Positions 45,573-59,325 of a stretch of 64,000 bases of DNA are shown piece after piece (the first letter of the stretch is position 1; each line of letters begins with the position of its first letter). Origin of the DNA: Flaccisagitta enflata (taxonomy: Eukaryota; Chaetognatha; Sagittoidea; Aphragmophora). The stretch covers positions 78,740,001 through 78,804,000 of the forward strand of contig OZ231126.1 of assembly GCA_965153355.1 (NCBI GenBank). The letters run 5' to 3'. The notes under the pieces were generated by a model that was not told where the DNA came from, made no database searches, and saw nothing but the letters and a program-made list of their open reading frames with translations. A program made the position numbers and the translations under genes.

Positions 45573-46921
45573 TAAAAACAACCGACTGACTGATATCTGA
45601 TGTTAAAATTGTTTAAGATAAATGATATATGCACCTTCATGAATAAAACAAAAAAAGTTAGTAGCACAAAGAGATTTCCAACTACAACTCCATCATATAA
45701 ATATAACGGACAAGTTCTTGGCTAATTTGTGACGGGACGTCTAAGCCAGCCAAGCTTAAGGTGATGGTTGTAACCACCTTTTGCTTGTGGCTCCGCCGCC
45801 TCGGCCAAGATGCTCATTGTTTTATTGCTTTATTTTGGTTTACATTCTAATACTCAGACTACTTTTTTGGGTTGTCTTGTTTTTCTCCATTCCTAACATT
45901 AACAACGGCATAAAAATTAAACCCACCCTAGCAACTAATGCCCCCCAAAGCCACTAGAATCACCGAACCTAACAAACCTACCAAAACCGCCAAATTCCAA
46001 TGCTCTCGGAGTCACATGCCAAGAAGATTGTTCCATTCAACCTTTTTTCCTTCCTATCGAAACTTTTTCCTTTTCCTTTCTTTTTTAATCTACTTCCATT
46101 TAACCGACTTTCGAAAAAGACCCTTGGCTTGAAATTGCGACAAAAGTTGATCGAAATTCGAAATTGTTTTTAAATTCAAAGATTTTGGCTGGTGCGGTGG
46201 ATGCTGTTCTCAAAGGCACACGTGGTCTAGATGGTTTGGGGGAACCATTTCAGGCCGAATTTCGGACTAGAGTTAAGACTTAAACCACTAAAGTCAGATT
46301 CGGACTTGAGTGGAATGAAGTAGAACATCCCTTATTTTCAATTCTAACTAGAGTGCTTTTTGTTTTTACTTTATTTGTGGTTAATAGTAAAGGTAAAAAT
46401 AAGATCCAGATGAAGAAGAAACCAGATAGCCTAAAAAATGATAAGGAAATGAAGTTAAATTTGACATTAAATGACAAACCTAAATGACTGTTGACTCATG
46501 GTAACAATAAAAGTCTGGTTTATTCTATCAGTGAAAAGGAACGGTTCTTTATTTTTTTTCTTAAATTCTGAATTTATTTTCTCTGCTGAGCTTCACCTTT
46601 TTTCTAAATCACTCTTTTGCTTATTCTAAATAGGTGAAATATTGATATTCTACATGAGATTAAAACAATGAATTATGAAAAATAATCTAGGAACGAAAAA
46701 AATCTACATTTGCCCTTTCCTTTTCTAATAAACTAAGAATTTTAAAAGAATATATATAATTTTTTTGAAAAAATGAAAATATCATTTTTTGAGAATTTTT
46801 AGACAGACAAAGCCTCTTATAGAGTTGCGTGTCCGCAACTAAAAAGAACTGACATATTTACTCCTGTATCTTCAGCCTGTTCATTGGGTAAAAAAAAACG
46901 CCGCTCCATAACACACATATA

Positions 46922-47333
46922 ACGGGTGGTCTTTAAAAAGGTAGCTTTTAATTCTTTTCATACTACTTTTAAAATTTCTTTTTTTTAGCTACTTAGATAT
47001 GATTGTGGCCTACAAGTTCCATTATAAACATTTTCTATGAGGATCAATATTTTTCATTTTATTTTTTAAAAACTGAATTGAATTAGGGACCACTCAAAGA
47101 ATCTTGCTTAAATTTGACTGAAAATCAATGATTTTTACAAAATGTACTTCTAAATGAAGATAGTTGAATAAAAGTGGGTCTTAGGAAACTATAAAAATCA
47201 TGACTTTTTAAGTACGAAACCAAATGCGCATCCAAAACAGTAATAGTAACTAATTATCACTTTTAGTTATAAACAGGCAATAATGCTCAGAAAAAAATTA
47301 TTTTGGTTTATTATACATGATTTGTCCACCCGG
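46922..47333 (+). mobile_element. TA-flanked inverted-repeat element (412 bp), unit 2
   Basis: Duplicate of 42071-42482 carried by the tandem duplication. Confidence 0.75.
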
Positions 47334-48690
47334 TACATACAGTACCTTCCGAGCAAACCAGGCTAAAACTGGAGGATTAGTTTTTGTTATTCTAATTTCA
47401 TTTCCCAAACTTTATTTTTTGTATATAATTTAACTAAAAGATACTTAATTTCTTGAATACATTTTGCTGTCAATAAAAAAATTCGTGAAATCAAAGTGCA
47501 TGAAGACATCCATTTGGAGTGTTTTAACCTAGACCATTGGATTCGGCAAAAAATTTAGTGATTCTGTTGAGCGTGCACGCCGGGCACGCTCCTCAGAATG
47601 TCAGCGTGCCCGACAGAGGATGAGCGTGCCTGGTTTTCAACCTCCCTTCTCCATTCACACTTAATTTTATTACACAATGATACAAACATATTTAATAAAA
47701 GCGATTTCTCAAGGATTTGTGCATTCTTTGTAGAAAGAATGTACGCAAAACACAAAATCAGTAAAATATTGATAATTTTTATATTGTTTTATCAACAGAT
47801 CTAAGAAATTTTGAACTCTCCTTTGAGAATGTATGAACAAATGAAACAATTTACAAATGAATAGATAAATGAGTCAAAAAATCCAAGGTGATCCACTCTT
47901 TTGATTTGGTTCTTGAATCAGAAAACAATCGGATTTGTAAATAAAATTCAAAAGATTCAATTCTATTTTCAAAAAATGAAGAAAAAAAATTTAAATGAAT
48001 GGATGGAAAAATGAATGAAAAATCGATAAATGAATGAATGAAAGAATGAATGCATGAATGAATGAATGAATGAAATAACAAATGAATGAATGATTGATTG
48101 AATAACAGAATGAATGTATGGATGGACAAATCAAAGAATTAAATGAATCAATGATCTTTCTTTAAGAAATGTTAATCTTAATAAAAATCAGTTAGCCTGA
48201 TGTGATGAGAGTGCCAGCCGGGCACGCCATCAGCAAAAACAGTGTGCCCGACAGTAAAACAGAGTGCCTCAGGCACGCAGGCATGCTCTAAATTAAGGCC
48301 TGCCTATCTTAGACAACAAGAACAGCTCAATCGGACAATCATTTCAGATTTTAAAGCCATTTAAAGTTTTTAAGGACAATTGTCCTAAATTATTTTAAGA
48401 CAATTGTCCTTAAAAACTTAAAATAGCAATAAAACCTGTAAAAATCATCTGAACGAGCTGTTCTTGTTGTCTAGGATAGTTAAAATGTTCTGCCAAATCT
48501 TATGGTCTGGGTTAGATGTGTTCATAGACTTTGATTTCAGGAGTTATCTTTTTTAACAGCCAAATATGTTTAAGGTATTAAGTATCCTTTAATTAGGTTA
48601 GATAAAAAAAAGATAAGAAAATAAGATTAAGGTTACAAAAATCAATCCTCCAGTTTTAGCCGGGTTTGCTCGGAAGGTACTGTGCGTACA
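47334..48690. mobile_element. Larger inverted-repeat element, unit 2
   Basis: Copy of 42483-43840 within the tandem duplication; the ends match position for position. Confidence 0.6.
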
Positions 48691-49343
48691 TGAAGATGTA
48701 GTGGACTGTCGTTTCTTGTTCTCGACAACAATAGCGTAAGATCGGAAATTTCCAAGGAACCCCTTCACCCAAATTATGCCGACGCTTCGCTCACACCTAC
48801 ATCCTCACGCCTAACAACTTCAACCTCTTTTCCATACGAAAACAGGGTCATTAGACCTAAGTCGCGTGCGTCGGCACTTTCAAAAAAGTCAGGCAGATAG
48901 ACAGACAAACATTTTTTTTCAAAAAGACATTGGCTTATTACTCTTCCAAGTTTCCTCCTTGCTATTTAGAAGCATAAAAAACGCAATAGAAAGCCTTAAA
49001 AAACGACTTTGTTATGGACGGACCAACCGACGAACCGACCGACGGACCGACTGAAAAGTGGCTTGCAGAGTCGAGCAGCACGCAACTAAAAAGGGGGATT
49101 TTTCTTGCCACAGTGTTACACGAATATGTAAATGAGCAAAAATGAAAGAAGACAAATGGAAAGGTCGCACAGAGTCTTAAAGGCAGGAAAGTTTCTGATA
49201 ATTCCTAATTAGCAAATAATAAACATGTAAATTGCTAACCACATCAGTCTCCTTTTTTGCGTGACTGCTCTCAGTTATTCGCACGCGATGGAGGAAGGAA
49301 ACAGAGTCTCTTTTTCTTCTTTTTCATCTTCTTCTTCTTCGAG

Positions 49344-49462
<119 letters not shown>

Positions 49463-50186
49463 CGAGAAAACTCAACTGAATCGGGATAGAAAGGAAACAA
49501 TGTCAACAGATGCGCCCGGAAGATCGTCCAGTGTTTGACACTTTGAGGGACCGCCCAACCACCAATGCTAAGTTACAATCAGTTCTAACCAGTATGATTG
49601 GGCAACTAGTTGCATCATTAGTGCAGCTTTTTAATTGGTATGAGTTCAGAAAGAGGTGGACAGACAGGTAGATGACCGGATGGATGGAGAAAAGGATGTT
49701 CGGTCTACCGACAGACAAATGGATGGATGGACAGATGGATGGATGGATGGACAGATAGATAGACAGATAGATAGACAGACAGATGGGCAAACAGATAAAC
49801 AGACAGGCAGATGGACGGACACACCAATAGACAAACCTTCAAACAGAGATGCGATGATGCTTCTAAAAGAGAAAGAAGGAACCGCTTTCATTTTTACAGA
49901 AAAAGAAAAAGAAAAAGAAATAAGAGAACAGATTTGATACATACTAAAGCCGGATGTAAACAAAAGAATAGAAGGGACCTCCATCGGGGGAAAACAAAGA
50001 GAGAAAGAGAAAAAAAAACAGCAGACGAGAGTGAGACAAAATGGCAACGACAACAACATTTATTGCAATGAGGTAAAGAACAGGGGAACGAACAATCCCA
50101 CAGGAGCATCTTCCTAGACAACTGCGAATGATGGAGATATATATCTGCAAAAAACACATTCAAACAATACACCGTTACTAGGGGCC

Positions 50187-50263
<77 letters not shown>

Positions 50264-51631
50264 GTCAGCAGGTGGAGAAACAAGTAGTTTTGATTGGATG
50301 TTTGAATGATTACATGAACTTAAAATGAATGAGAGAACCAATGAATGAATGAATGAATGAATGAATGAATGAATGAATGAATGATGAATGATGAATGAAT
50401 GAATGAATGAATGAATGAATGAATGAATGAATGAATAAAAACAACCGACTGACTGATATCTGATGTTAAAATTGTTTAAGATAAATGATATATGCACCTT
50501 CATGAATAAAACAAAAAAAGTTAGTAGCACAAAGAGATTTCCAACTACAACTCCATCATATAAATATAACAGACAAGTTCTTGGCTAATTTGTGACGGGA
50601 CGTCTAAGCCAGCCAAGCTTAAGGTGATGGTTGTAACCACCTTTTGCTTGTGGCTCCGCCGCCTCGGCCAAGATGCTCACTGTTTTATTGCTTTATTTTG
50701 GTTTACATTCTGATACTCAGACTACTTTTTTGGGTTGTCTTGTTTTTCTCCATTCCTAACATTAACAACGGCATAAAAATTAAACCCACCCTAGCAACTA
50801 ATGCCCCCCAAAGCCACTAGAATCACCGAACCTAACAAACCTACCAAAACCGCCAAATTCCAATGCTCTCGGAGTCACATGCCAAGAAGATTGTTCCATT
50901 CAACCTTTTTTCCTTCCTATCGAAACTTTTTCCTTTTCCTTTCTTTTTTAATCTACTTCCATTTAACCGACTTTCGAAAAAGACCCTTGGCTTGAAATTG
51001 CGACAAAAGTTGATCGAAATTCGAAATTGTTTTCAAATTCAAAGATTTTGGCTGGTGCGGTGGATGCTTGTTCCTGAAGCTTGTTCTCAAAGGCACACGT
51101 GGTCTAGATGGTTTGGGGGAACCATTTCAGGCCGAATTTCGGACTAGAGTTAAGACTTAAACCACTAAAGTCAGATTCGGACTTGAGTGGAATGAAGTAG
51201 AACATCCCTTATTTTCAATTCTAACTAGAGTGCTTTTTGTTTTTACTTTATTTGTGGTTAATAGTAAAGGTAAAAATAAGATCCAGATGAAGAAGAAACC
51301 AGATAGCCTAAAAAATGATAAGGAAATGAAGTTAAATTTGACATTAAATGACAAACCTAAATGACTGTTGACTCATGGTAACAATAAAAGTCTGGTTTAT
51401 TCTATCAGTGAAAAGGAACGGTTCTTTATTTTTTTTCTTAAATTCTGAATTTATTTTCTCTGCTGAGCTTCACCTTTTTTCTAAATCACTCTTTTGCTTA
51501 TTCTAAATAAGTGAAATATTGATATTCTACATGAGATTAAAACAATAAATTATGAAAAATAATCTAGGAATGAAAAAGATCTACATTTGCCCTTTCCTTT
51601 TCTAATAAACTAAGAATTTTAAAAGAATATA

Positions 51632-52172
51632 CCGGGTGGACATAAAAAAAGTAGTCACTTTATCTCAATAATATAAAAATGATTCTTAATTACCTATTAT
51701 GTGATCAATCAAAATAAATAAGCCTTTTAATTTGTATACATGAATATGATATACAAATTCAAATTATGTTTGGTCAATCAAAAAAAATTTCTGGGCATTA
51801 TTGCCTATTTTAATAAGAAATGATGATTGATAGTCATTAGTGTTTTGGATATGAATTTGTTTTTTTATTTAAAAAAAATTGGTGCTCATACTTTCCTAAG
51901 ACCTACTTTTAATCAACTATTGCGATTCAAAAGCAAACTTTGGAGAGAACATTATTTTATACTCAATTTCAAGCAAAATTTTTCAAGTGGTCCCTAATTC
52001 AATTTAGTTTTTTTAAGATGACTTAAAAAATATTGATCTTCATAAAAAACATCCATAATGGAACATGATGTGCGCGATTATATCTAAATAACTAAAAAAA
52101 AATTTTTTACTTAGGAGAAATTTTAAAAGTGTTATGAAAAAATTAAAAGTTACTTTTTTAAAGTCCACCCGT
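51632..52172 (-). mobile_element. TA-flanked inverted-repeat element (541 bp) with empty site
   Basis: Ends CCGGGTGGAC and GTCCACCCGT. TA precedes (51630-51631) and follows (52173-52174). Removing the element and one TA gives the same sequence as the end of unit 1 near 46750. No transposase frame survives. Confidence 0.85.
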
Positions 52173-52222
52173 TATATAATTTTTTTGAAAAAATGAAAAT
52201 ATCATTTTTTGAGAATTTTTAG

Positions 52223-53150
52223 CTTAAGATTTTTAAAAAAATTTTGTATTAGAATATGACATGAAAAAAAATTGATGAATGATGTAATTTAGATATAAAA
52301 AAGGCCCAAAAAAAACTTTCTTTTTGAAGTTGATTTAAAGGCCACTCTAGTTAGAAAGGGCAGTTAGAGTTGAAATCCACTCAAGTCCAATTCTGCCTTG
52401 AGTGGTGGGAGAGCTTATTGCCCTCATTTTCTAATGAGGATTCGGCCTTTAGTGCCCTCCTCGATGGTTTTGGCTGGTGAGGTGAAGGGTGCGACATACT
52501 CCATTTATTTCAGTTTGGGTATAGTGAGGGATATGTTCTATTTTTCATACTACTCAGTACCTTGGATTAGAGTGTCCAGTGGTTGCATTAAGCTTGACCT
52601 CGATTCTACCCACTAAAAGTATGGTTTCTTAACAATGTTACCCTTGGGTGATTTGTTTAATTTTGGTAACAAAAGTAACAATCATTGCCCTAACTACTTA
52701 TGGTAAGCAGTTTGCTTTTGGGTTAGATCGAGAAGGAACGTTTTTCAGCTTCTGTTTAATGGAAAACTAGGAGTCATGCGTGTATAAACTAGTCCCTGAG
52801 GCTTGACACGGCCCTCTTCCATTTTTTTCAGTTTGGGTACAGTGAGGGATATTGTTCCACTTTTCATACTCACACATGGTCTTGATAGTGTAGGCAGTAT
52901 GTACGTTTTATTCTGCTTTGCTTCGTTTTTTGTTTATTTTTTGGTGGGCGAAGGTTAACTAACTGACATAATTAAATATTGGCTAATGATTCAGTCTATT
53001 GGGCAGGGTCATATTTTTTTTGTATATGCGTATGCCATAACAGCCTGGATTGTTTATTTTCATTTTTCATTTAATTCAAAGAAATTTCCTCATTAGCTGC
53101 AGGACGGCGATAGAATATGTGGTCGCTGCTCAAAGGGAGGCAAGCCAAGG
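52223..53150. other. Spacer with dispersed repeats only
   Basis: Apart from the repeat at 52700-52885 and its partial copy, no coding signal was seen. Confidence 0.4.
52700..52885 (+). repeat. Dispersed repeat, copy 1
   Basis: TTTTGGGTTAGATCGAGA, AACTAGGAGTCATGCG and CAGTTTGGGTACAGTGAGGG match 61262-61440 in reverse complement. A partial third copy lies at 52495-52550. Confidence 0.7.
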
Positions 53151-53174
53151 AAAGCTCAAGATGCAACAAAGCAA

Positions 53175-53300
53175 TGACAGGAAGCAAGAAAGAGACAAGG
53201 AAGAGGCAGGAAGGAGGCAAGAAAGAGGCAAGAAAGTGGCAAGAAAGAGGCAAAGCATTGACAGAAAGCAAGAGAGGGGCAAGAAAGAGGCAAAGCATTG
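53175..53300 (+). repeat. AAGAGGCAAG-type minisatellite
   Basis: Irregular GGCAAGAAAGAGGCAAAGC units with ATTGACAGAAAGCA. Confidence 0.7.
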
Positions 53301-53654
53301 ACAGAAAGCACACCCTCTGCTTGCCGGAAACGTCAACACGAAAATGCAAATCTGTTTCTCTCTGTCACCCTCGATCGACAAAAAAGACCGACAAACCGAC
53401 CGGCCGAAAGACGGACAGACCGACCGGCCAGAAGACCGATAGACAGACCGACCGAAAAACGAAACTGAAGAAACGGCTTTAATAAATTCCATCTAAGGCA
53501 AGAAAAAGAAAATCAGAGGAAAGGACGCGGATTTTCTTTTTCTTTTCTTATTTCCTCTATTTTCTTCGGTTCTTCGGTTCAATGACTTCTTGCTCTCAAA
53601 CTGTTTATTCCAAAATCATACCGTCTGTCTCAGTCTCTATTTCGGTCTGTCTCT

Positions 53655-53834
<180 letters not shown>

Positions 53835-54016
53835 CACTCTGACTACAATAAATGGGCAGTTCCAAATTTTAATCCCCTCTCAGTTTCGTCACCTAGCACG
53901 TACACGTCGACTGAGAGACCTTTGACTCGAATGTTGGAAAATTTCGTACATCATAACGTGAAGTATCAAACGAACATCTGCGCAACCCTGATTTATTGAA
54001 TTGCATCGAATATGAT

Positions 54017-54860
<844 letters not shown>

Positions 54861-54861
54861 A

Positions 54862-55500
54862 GTTTCCTCCGCCTGCCCATGACTCTCGCTGTCTGTCTCT
54901 ATCTCTATCTTTGTCTCTGTCTGTTTGCAATCTGTTCCTCCGCCTGCCCATGACTCTCGCTGTCTGTCTCTATCTCTATCTTTATCTCTGTCTGTCTGCA
55001 ATCTGTTCCTTTGCCTGCAAATGACTCTGGCTGTCTGTCTCTATCTCGATCTTTGTCTCTGTCTGTCTGCAATCTGTTCCTCCGCCTGCACATGACTCTC
55101 GCTGTCTGTCTATGTCTATATCTCTGTCTCTCCGTCTCTTTATCTCTGTCTGTCTGCAATTAGTTACCAATTACCCCGCCAGCCTCCCACTCTCACTGTC
55201 TGTCTCTGTCTCTCTGTCTCTGTCTGCAATCTGTTCCTCCGCCTGCACATGACTCTCGCTGTCTGTCTATGTCTATATCTCTGTCTCTCCGTCTCTTTAT
55301 CTCTGTCTGTCTGCAATTAGTTACCAATTACCCCGCCAGCCTCCCACTCTCACTGTCTGTCTCTGTCTCTCTGTCTCTGTCTGCAATTAGTTCCTCCGCC
55401 TGCCCATGACTCTCGCTGTCTGTTTCTGTCTCTGTCTCTCTGTCTCTGCCTGTCTGCAATTAGTTCCTCCATCTGCCCCTGTCTCTCGCTGTCTGTCTCA
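54862..55500 (+). repeat. CTGTCTGTCTCTATCTC minisatellite, ~60-120-bp units
   Basis: About nine units, each with TTCCTCCGCCTGCCCATGAC (or a variant) then CTCTCGCTGTCTGTCTC and TGTCTGCAAT. Two ~120-bp units carrying TTACCAATTACCCCGCCAGC are near-identical (55140-55210, 55310-55390). Confidence 0.9.
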
Positions 55501-55552
55501 GTGACTTGTTCTACTGTCTCCAGATCTGTCCCTTTCTATCCCAATTTTTCAG

Positions 55553-55556
<4 letters not shown>

Positions 55557-55641
<85 letters not shown>
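55557..55641 (+). repeat. (CT)n microsatellite
   Basis: Pure CT. Confidence 0.95.
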
Positions 55642-55645
<4 letters not shown>

Positions 55646-55785
55646 TTTGCACGTGGCAGTCGAGCTGTCAAGTGTCAAGCGGGTATAGTGAGGCCGCGTG
55701 AAGAGAGCCCATTCCATCGAACATCGCTCAAGCCGCTCAATGACTGAACAGCTCTTTAGCGGCAATTTGTAAGTTGTTTCATTTC

Positions 55786-56075
55786 GGACATATTTTGTTG
55801 CACATTTCATATGTTTCATTTGAATCCACGATATTTGTTGCACATTTCATATGTTTCATTTGTATCGACGATATTTTGTTGCAAATTTCATATGTTTCAT
55901 TTGTATCCACGATATTTTGTTGCACATTTCATATGTTTCATTTGTATCGACGATATATTTTGTTGCACATTTCATATGTTTCATTTGTATCCACGATATT
56001 TTGTTGCACATTTCATATGTTTCATTTGTATCGACGATATTTTGTTGCACATTTCATATGTTTCATTTGTTTCAT
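55786..56075 (+). repeat. ~41-bp tandem repeat, seven units
   Basis: TTGTTGCACATTTCATATG, TTTCATTTGTATC and (C/G)ACGATATT recur. Alternating TCCACG/TCGACG variants give an ~82-bp dimer period. It stays open in several frames. Confidence 0.95.
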
Positions 56076-56089
56076 TCGTGTTGTTTGAT

Positions 56090-56800
56090 ACCTATCGTAT
56101 GTTTCGTTTGTTCATTTGTTTACTTGTTTACTTCAAAATAACAAACCTGGTTTATTATACATAATGCGTGCTGTTTTCTCCTATCCCTTCAAACTTTTCA
56201 TCTGAACCACTCAATCATTACAGACACAAACAGCCAGTCTGATGGCTGGACTAAAGAACAGACATCTGTTGCGCGGCAAAAAAGGCACACCTTGCATCCT
56301 ATGAGCTTTGTGCGCAAGGAAATCGAACCTCGTTATGCATATTGATCTTCGAGCCAAAGCCGGTGCAAAGCCGGTATCTGCCATTTTCATTTTCAACTTG
56401 ATTTTTTGCGATGATGATAAATCGAACAAATGGGATCAATTATCCAAATGAGTTCTGTGCAGACAAGGCCAGATACGTGGGCGTCTGCTGATGCCGAGGC
56501 AGTTGAGTCACTTAAGTTTGTTTCATGTTTATAAACAGACAAAAACAGGGCCACCCTAATTGTTGAGTGTGGTGGGCAGGGGCAGTGAGGAGTGAGCGAT
56601 GTGTACGTATCTCTTCCGTCGGAGGCTGCAAACCAATGGCATCTCTTGGAAGCTGATATCACACATTTAGTGATGTTACCGAGCAAAAAAAATTTTGCTC
56701 GATGATTAATTGGCCTGAATGTCATTTGCTCGAGCATTAATCGAGCAATTTCGAGGATTTTTCTCATTAATCTATATAGCTATGTATCCTAGCCACCAGT
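56090..56800. other. Unique sequence, no gene recognised
   Basis: Contains a short GAGCAATTAATCGAGC-like inverted motif (56690-56755) shared with 57975-58035; otherwise nothing. Confidence 0.4.
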
Positions 56801-56806
56801 ACTAAA

Positions 56807-57050
56807 AACAAGTGACGCGGGGTCACGATATCGTTGCGGACGGGTGGGCAGGGGCAGCCAACCCCCAGCCTCATCCCAAACCCCTTCCCACACACTAACA
56901 TACACTCACACACCTTCAATGACAACTGCAGCATTGTAAATGCGCGTTTCTTGCGTTTTCAACTCAAGCGTGACGGACCGACGGACCGACGGACCGACGG
57001 ACCGACGGACGGACGGACAGAGCCTCTTATAGAGTTGCGTGTCCGCAACT
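56807..57050 (-). mobile_element. AGTTGCG-type element with GTGAC terminal hairpin (244 bp)
   Basis: Same subtype and ends as 41753-41990; GACGGACCGACGGACCGACG tract near the 5' end. Confidence 0.8.
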
Positions 57051-57134
57051 AAAAAACGAAATGAAATGGGACAAAGATGTTTCTTTTATCATACTTAAAG
57101 CAGTAAGACGTTTCAAAGGGTTTAGTAGTAAACA

Positions 57135-57312
57135 AACAAGGTCGGATACACGGCCAATACCAGTCGCAGACGGGTGGGCAGGGGCGGAAATGCGTGTTTT
57201 CCCACTTTTTGACTCGAGCGTGACGGACCGACCAACCAACCGACCAACCCACCGACCGACCAATGGACGGACGGACGGACAAAGCTTCTTATAGAGTCGC
57301 TAGTCCACGACT
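57135..57312 (-). mobile_element. Hairpin-ended element (178 bp)
   Basis: On the minus strand: AGTCGTGGACTAGCGACT hairpin, GTCCGTCCGTCCGTCC tract, subterminal GTCTGCGACTGG, GGCCGTGTATCCGACC, then TTGTT. Confidence 0.75.
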
Positions 57313-57541
57313 AAAAAAGTAATTATTTTGTAGCAACCAAGGTTTTTTTCCTTAGAAAGATAAGAGCATCGATGGTTTTCTCACTTAAACGGGATCTTAA
57401 TTTTTCACGAACATCCTTGCAGCAGAGAAGGCGCGCTCAGCCTCAACGGAAGTGGGAGGGAGAGTCTTTATCGCGCGAAATACTTTTTCAAGGATTGCTG
57501 GCCGTTCACCGGTGTTTTCAAAAATGGTCAGTTCCCTTTTT

Positions 57542-57687
57542 AATCGCGGACTAGCGACTCTATAAGAGGCTTTGTCCGTCTGTTGGTCGGATGGTTCGTC
57601 ACGTTAGAGTCAAAAAGTGGAAAAACACGCATTTCTGCCCCTGCCCACCTCTCCACGACTGGTATTGGCCGTGTATGCGGCCTTGTT
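57542..57687 (+). mobile_element. Hairpin-ended element (146 bp)
   Basis: AATCGCGGACTAGCGACT hairpin, GTCCGTCTGTTGGTCGG tract, CCTGCCCACC, CACGACTGG, GGCCGTGTATGCGGCC hairpin, then TTGTT. Confidence 0.75.
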
Positions 57688-57724
57688 ATTTCGGATAGGA
57701 TGTCCGCTTGAGAAGACAATTTTT

Positions 57725-57843
57725 AGTTGCGGACACGCAACTATATAAGAGGCTTTGTCCGTCCGTCCGTTGGTTGGTTGGTTGGTCGGTTGGTTGGTTG
57801 GTGGGTCCAGTCCGCAACTGGTGGCCGTGTATCCGGCCTTGTT
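57725..57843 (+). mobile_element. Minimal hairpin-ended element, AGTTGCG type (119 bp)
   Basis: AGTTGCGGACACGCAACT; GTCCGTCCGTTGGTTGG tract; subterminal GTCCGCAACT; GGCCGTGTATCCGGCC; TTGTT. The tract and ends are essentially the whole element. Confidence 0.8.
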
Positions 57844-58086
57844 CTTTTCCTACTTTGTCTTGCTTTCCCGCTAAAAATGACTGCAGCTCCTCAATTTTGC
57901 TATTTTTTTGGGGGGTTTTAATCGCCCTTTTTCTAAATAAATGAACAAAAATTTTCCTTCGAGGATTTTTGTATTGCTCGAGCAATTATTACAAGATTTT
58001 AATCGATTAATGCTCGATTAATTGCTTGCTCGGTAACATTACTACACACATTGGGCGCGTTTCTAGTCACAGATAAACGCATTTTT

Positions 58087-58165
58087 AGATGCGTCTTCGC
58101 ATCTCTATAACAGGCTGTGTCAGTCTGTCGGTTGGTCTGTCTGTCTGTCTGTAAAGCATTTTAAA
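58087..58165 (+). mobile_element. 5' part of an AGATGCG-type element
   Basis: Hairpin AGATGCGTCTTCGCATCT and GTCGGTTGGTCTGTCTG tract. No 3' end before the next element. Confidence 0.55.
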
Positions 58166-58189
58166 AAAACATCGGAATCTTGCATTTTT

Positions 58190-58409
58190 AGTCACGTGCT
58201 ATACAACTGCACACCCCTCTTTGTCGGTCCATCGGTCCGTCCATCTGTCCATTGGTCCGTCCGTCCATCTGTCACGCTTAACTTTTTTTTTGTTTTTTTT
58301 TGGTCTTTGGCCTCACTGCTCCTGCCCAAGTAATCAAGTGACCTCAATTCTCAAATACGGCCCCTGCCCACCCGCACGCGACTGGGGCAGCCGTGTATCC
58401 AGCCTTGTT
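58190..58409 (+). mobile_element. Hairpin-ended element, AGTCGCG type (220 bp)
   Basis: Mutated 5' hairpin, GTCCGTCCATCTGTCC tract, CACTGCTCCTGCCC, subterminal GCACGCGACTGG, CCGTGTATCCAGCC, then TTGTT. Confidence 0.75.
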
Positions 58410-59013
58410 TCATCAGAAAATTTGTACCAACGCAGTAAAAGTGGCATACATTCATCAAATCAAATCAAATCAAATCAAGTAGCATACATTCAAATCAAAT
58501 CAAGTAGCATACATTCATCAAATCATTCATTCATTCATAAACAATATTAATTCATAAAAAAAAATTCATTCATCAAAAACTTTTATTCAAAAAGGACGCA
58601 TCGTTGGCCTACTTGGCCTTGTTAACAAGCCACTCAGTCGCTCGCTACGTTCATTTGCATGCACCGCTTATTCCACACAATCGCTCCGCAAGGCTCCAGT
58701 TTTTTACGCTTTCTACCCTTGCTCGCTTAGCTTGTTTGCTCCATTCATGGGCAAACTCGCTCACTTTGCCTACTCCCTCGTAGAATGGTTAAAATCCATG
58801 ATCACTTGTTTGCGCTGTGATACAATTCACTTGAGCAATGGCGATATAAGTCGTCACCACAAACACGCCCAAAAACGATGATTTCCGTGATGAACGACAT
58901 TCGATAAAAAAGAAAGAGGATGTTTCGGCGGAGGCATAAATCGCCGCGCCTGCTTCGCTTTATATGCGTTATCATCACACTTTCACGTTCATACAAAGTG
59001 CACAACTTGAAAG

Positions 59014-59015
<2 letters not shown>
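58410..59015. other. Spacer with short ATTCATCAAATCA repeats
   Basis: AAATCAAATCAAGTAGCATA repeats at 58450-58540; the remainder is unremarkable. Confidence 0.5.

Positions 59016-59017
<2 letters not shown>

Positions 59018-59085
<68 letters not shown>
59018..59085 (+). repeat. (GA)n microsatellite
   Basis: Pure GA followed by poly-A. Confidence 0.95.
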
Positions 59086-59089
<4 letters not shown>

Positions 59090-59106
59090 AAAAAAAGATG
59101 ATGTCG

Positions 59107-59182
59107 CCGTCGTCGTCGTCGTTGTTGTTGTAACTGTTGTTGTTGAAGTTGTTGTTGTTGTTGTTGTTTTTGTTGTTTTTGT

Positions 59183-59238
<56 letters not shown>

Positions 59239-59240
59239 GC

Positions 59241-59283
<43 letters not shown>

Positions 59284-59304
59284 ATTGTTGTTGTTGTTGT
59301 TGTT
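59107..59304 (+). repeat. (GTT)n trinucleotide microsatellite
   Basis: CGT units grading into GTT, with few interruptions. It reads as poly-Val, poly-Cys or poly-Leu. Confidence 0.95.
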
Positions 59305-59325
59305 TCCCGAAGAATCAAGGTTTTT

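Noticed and set aside
53050-53482. Overlapping Lys/Arg/Gln-rich frames as a basic nuclear protein
   Set aside because: They arise from AAGAGGCAAG and GACCGACC repeats; three frames are open together.
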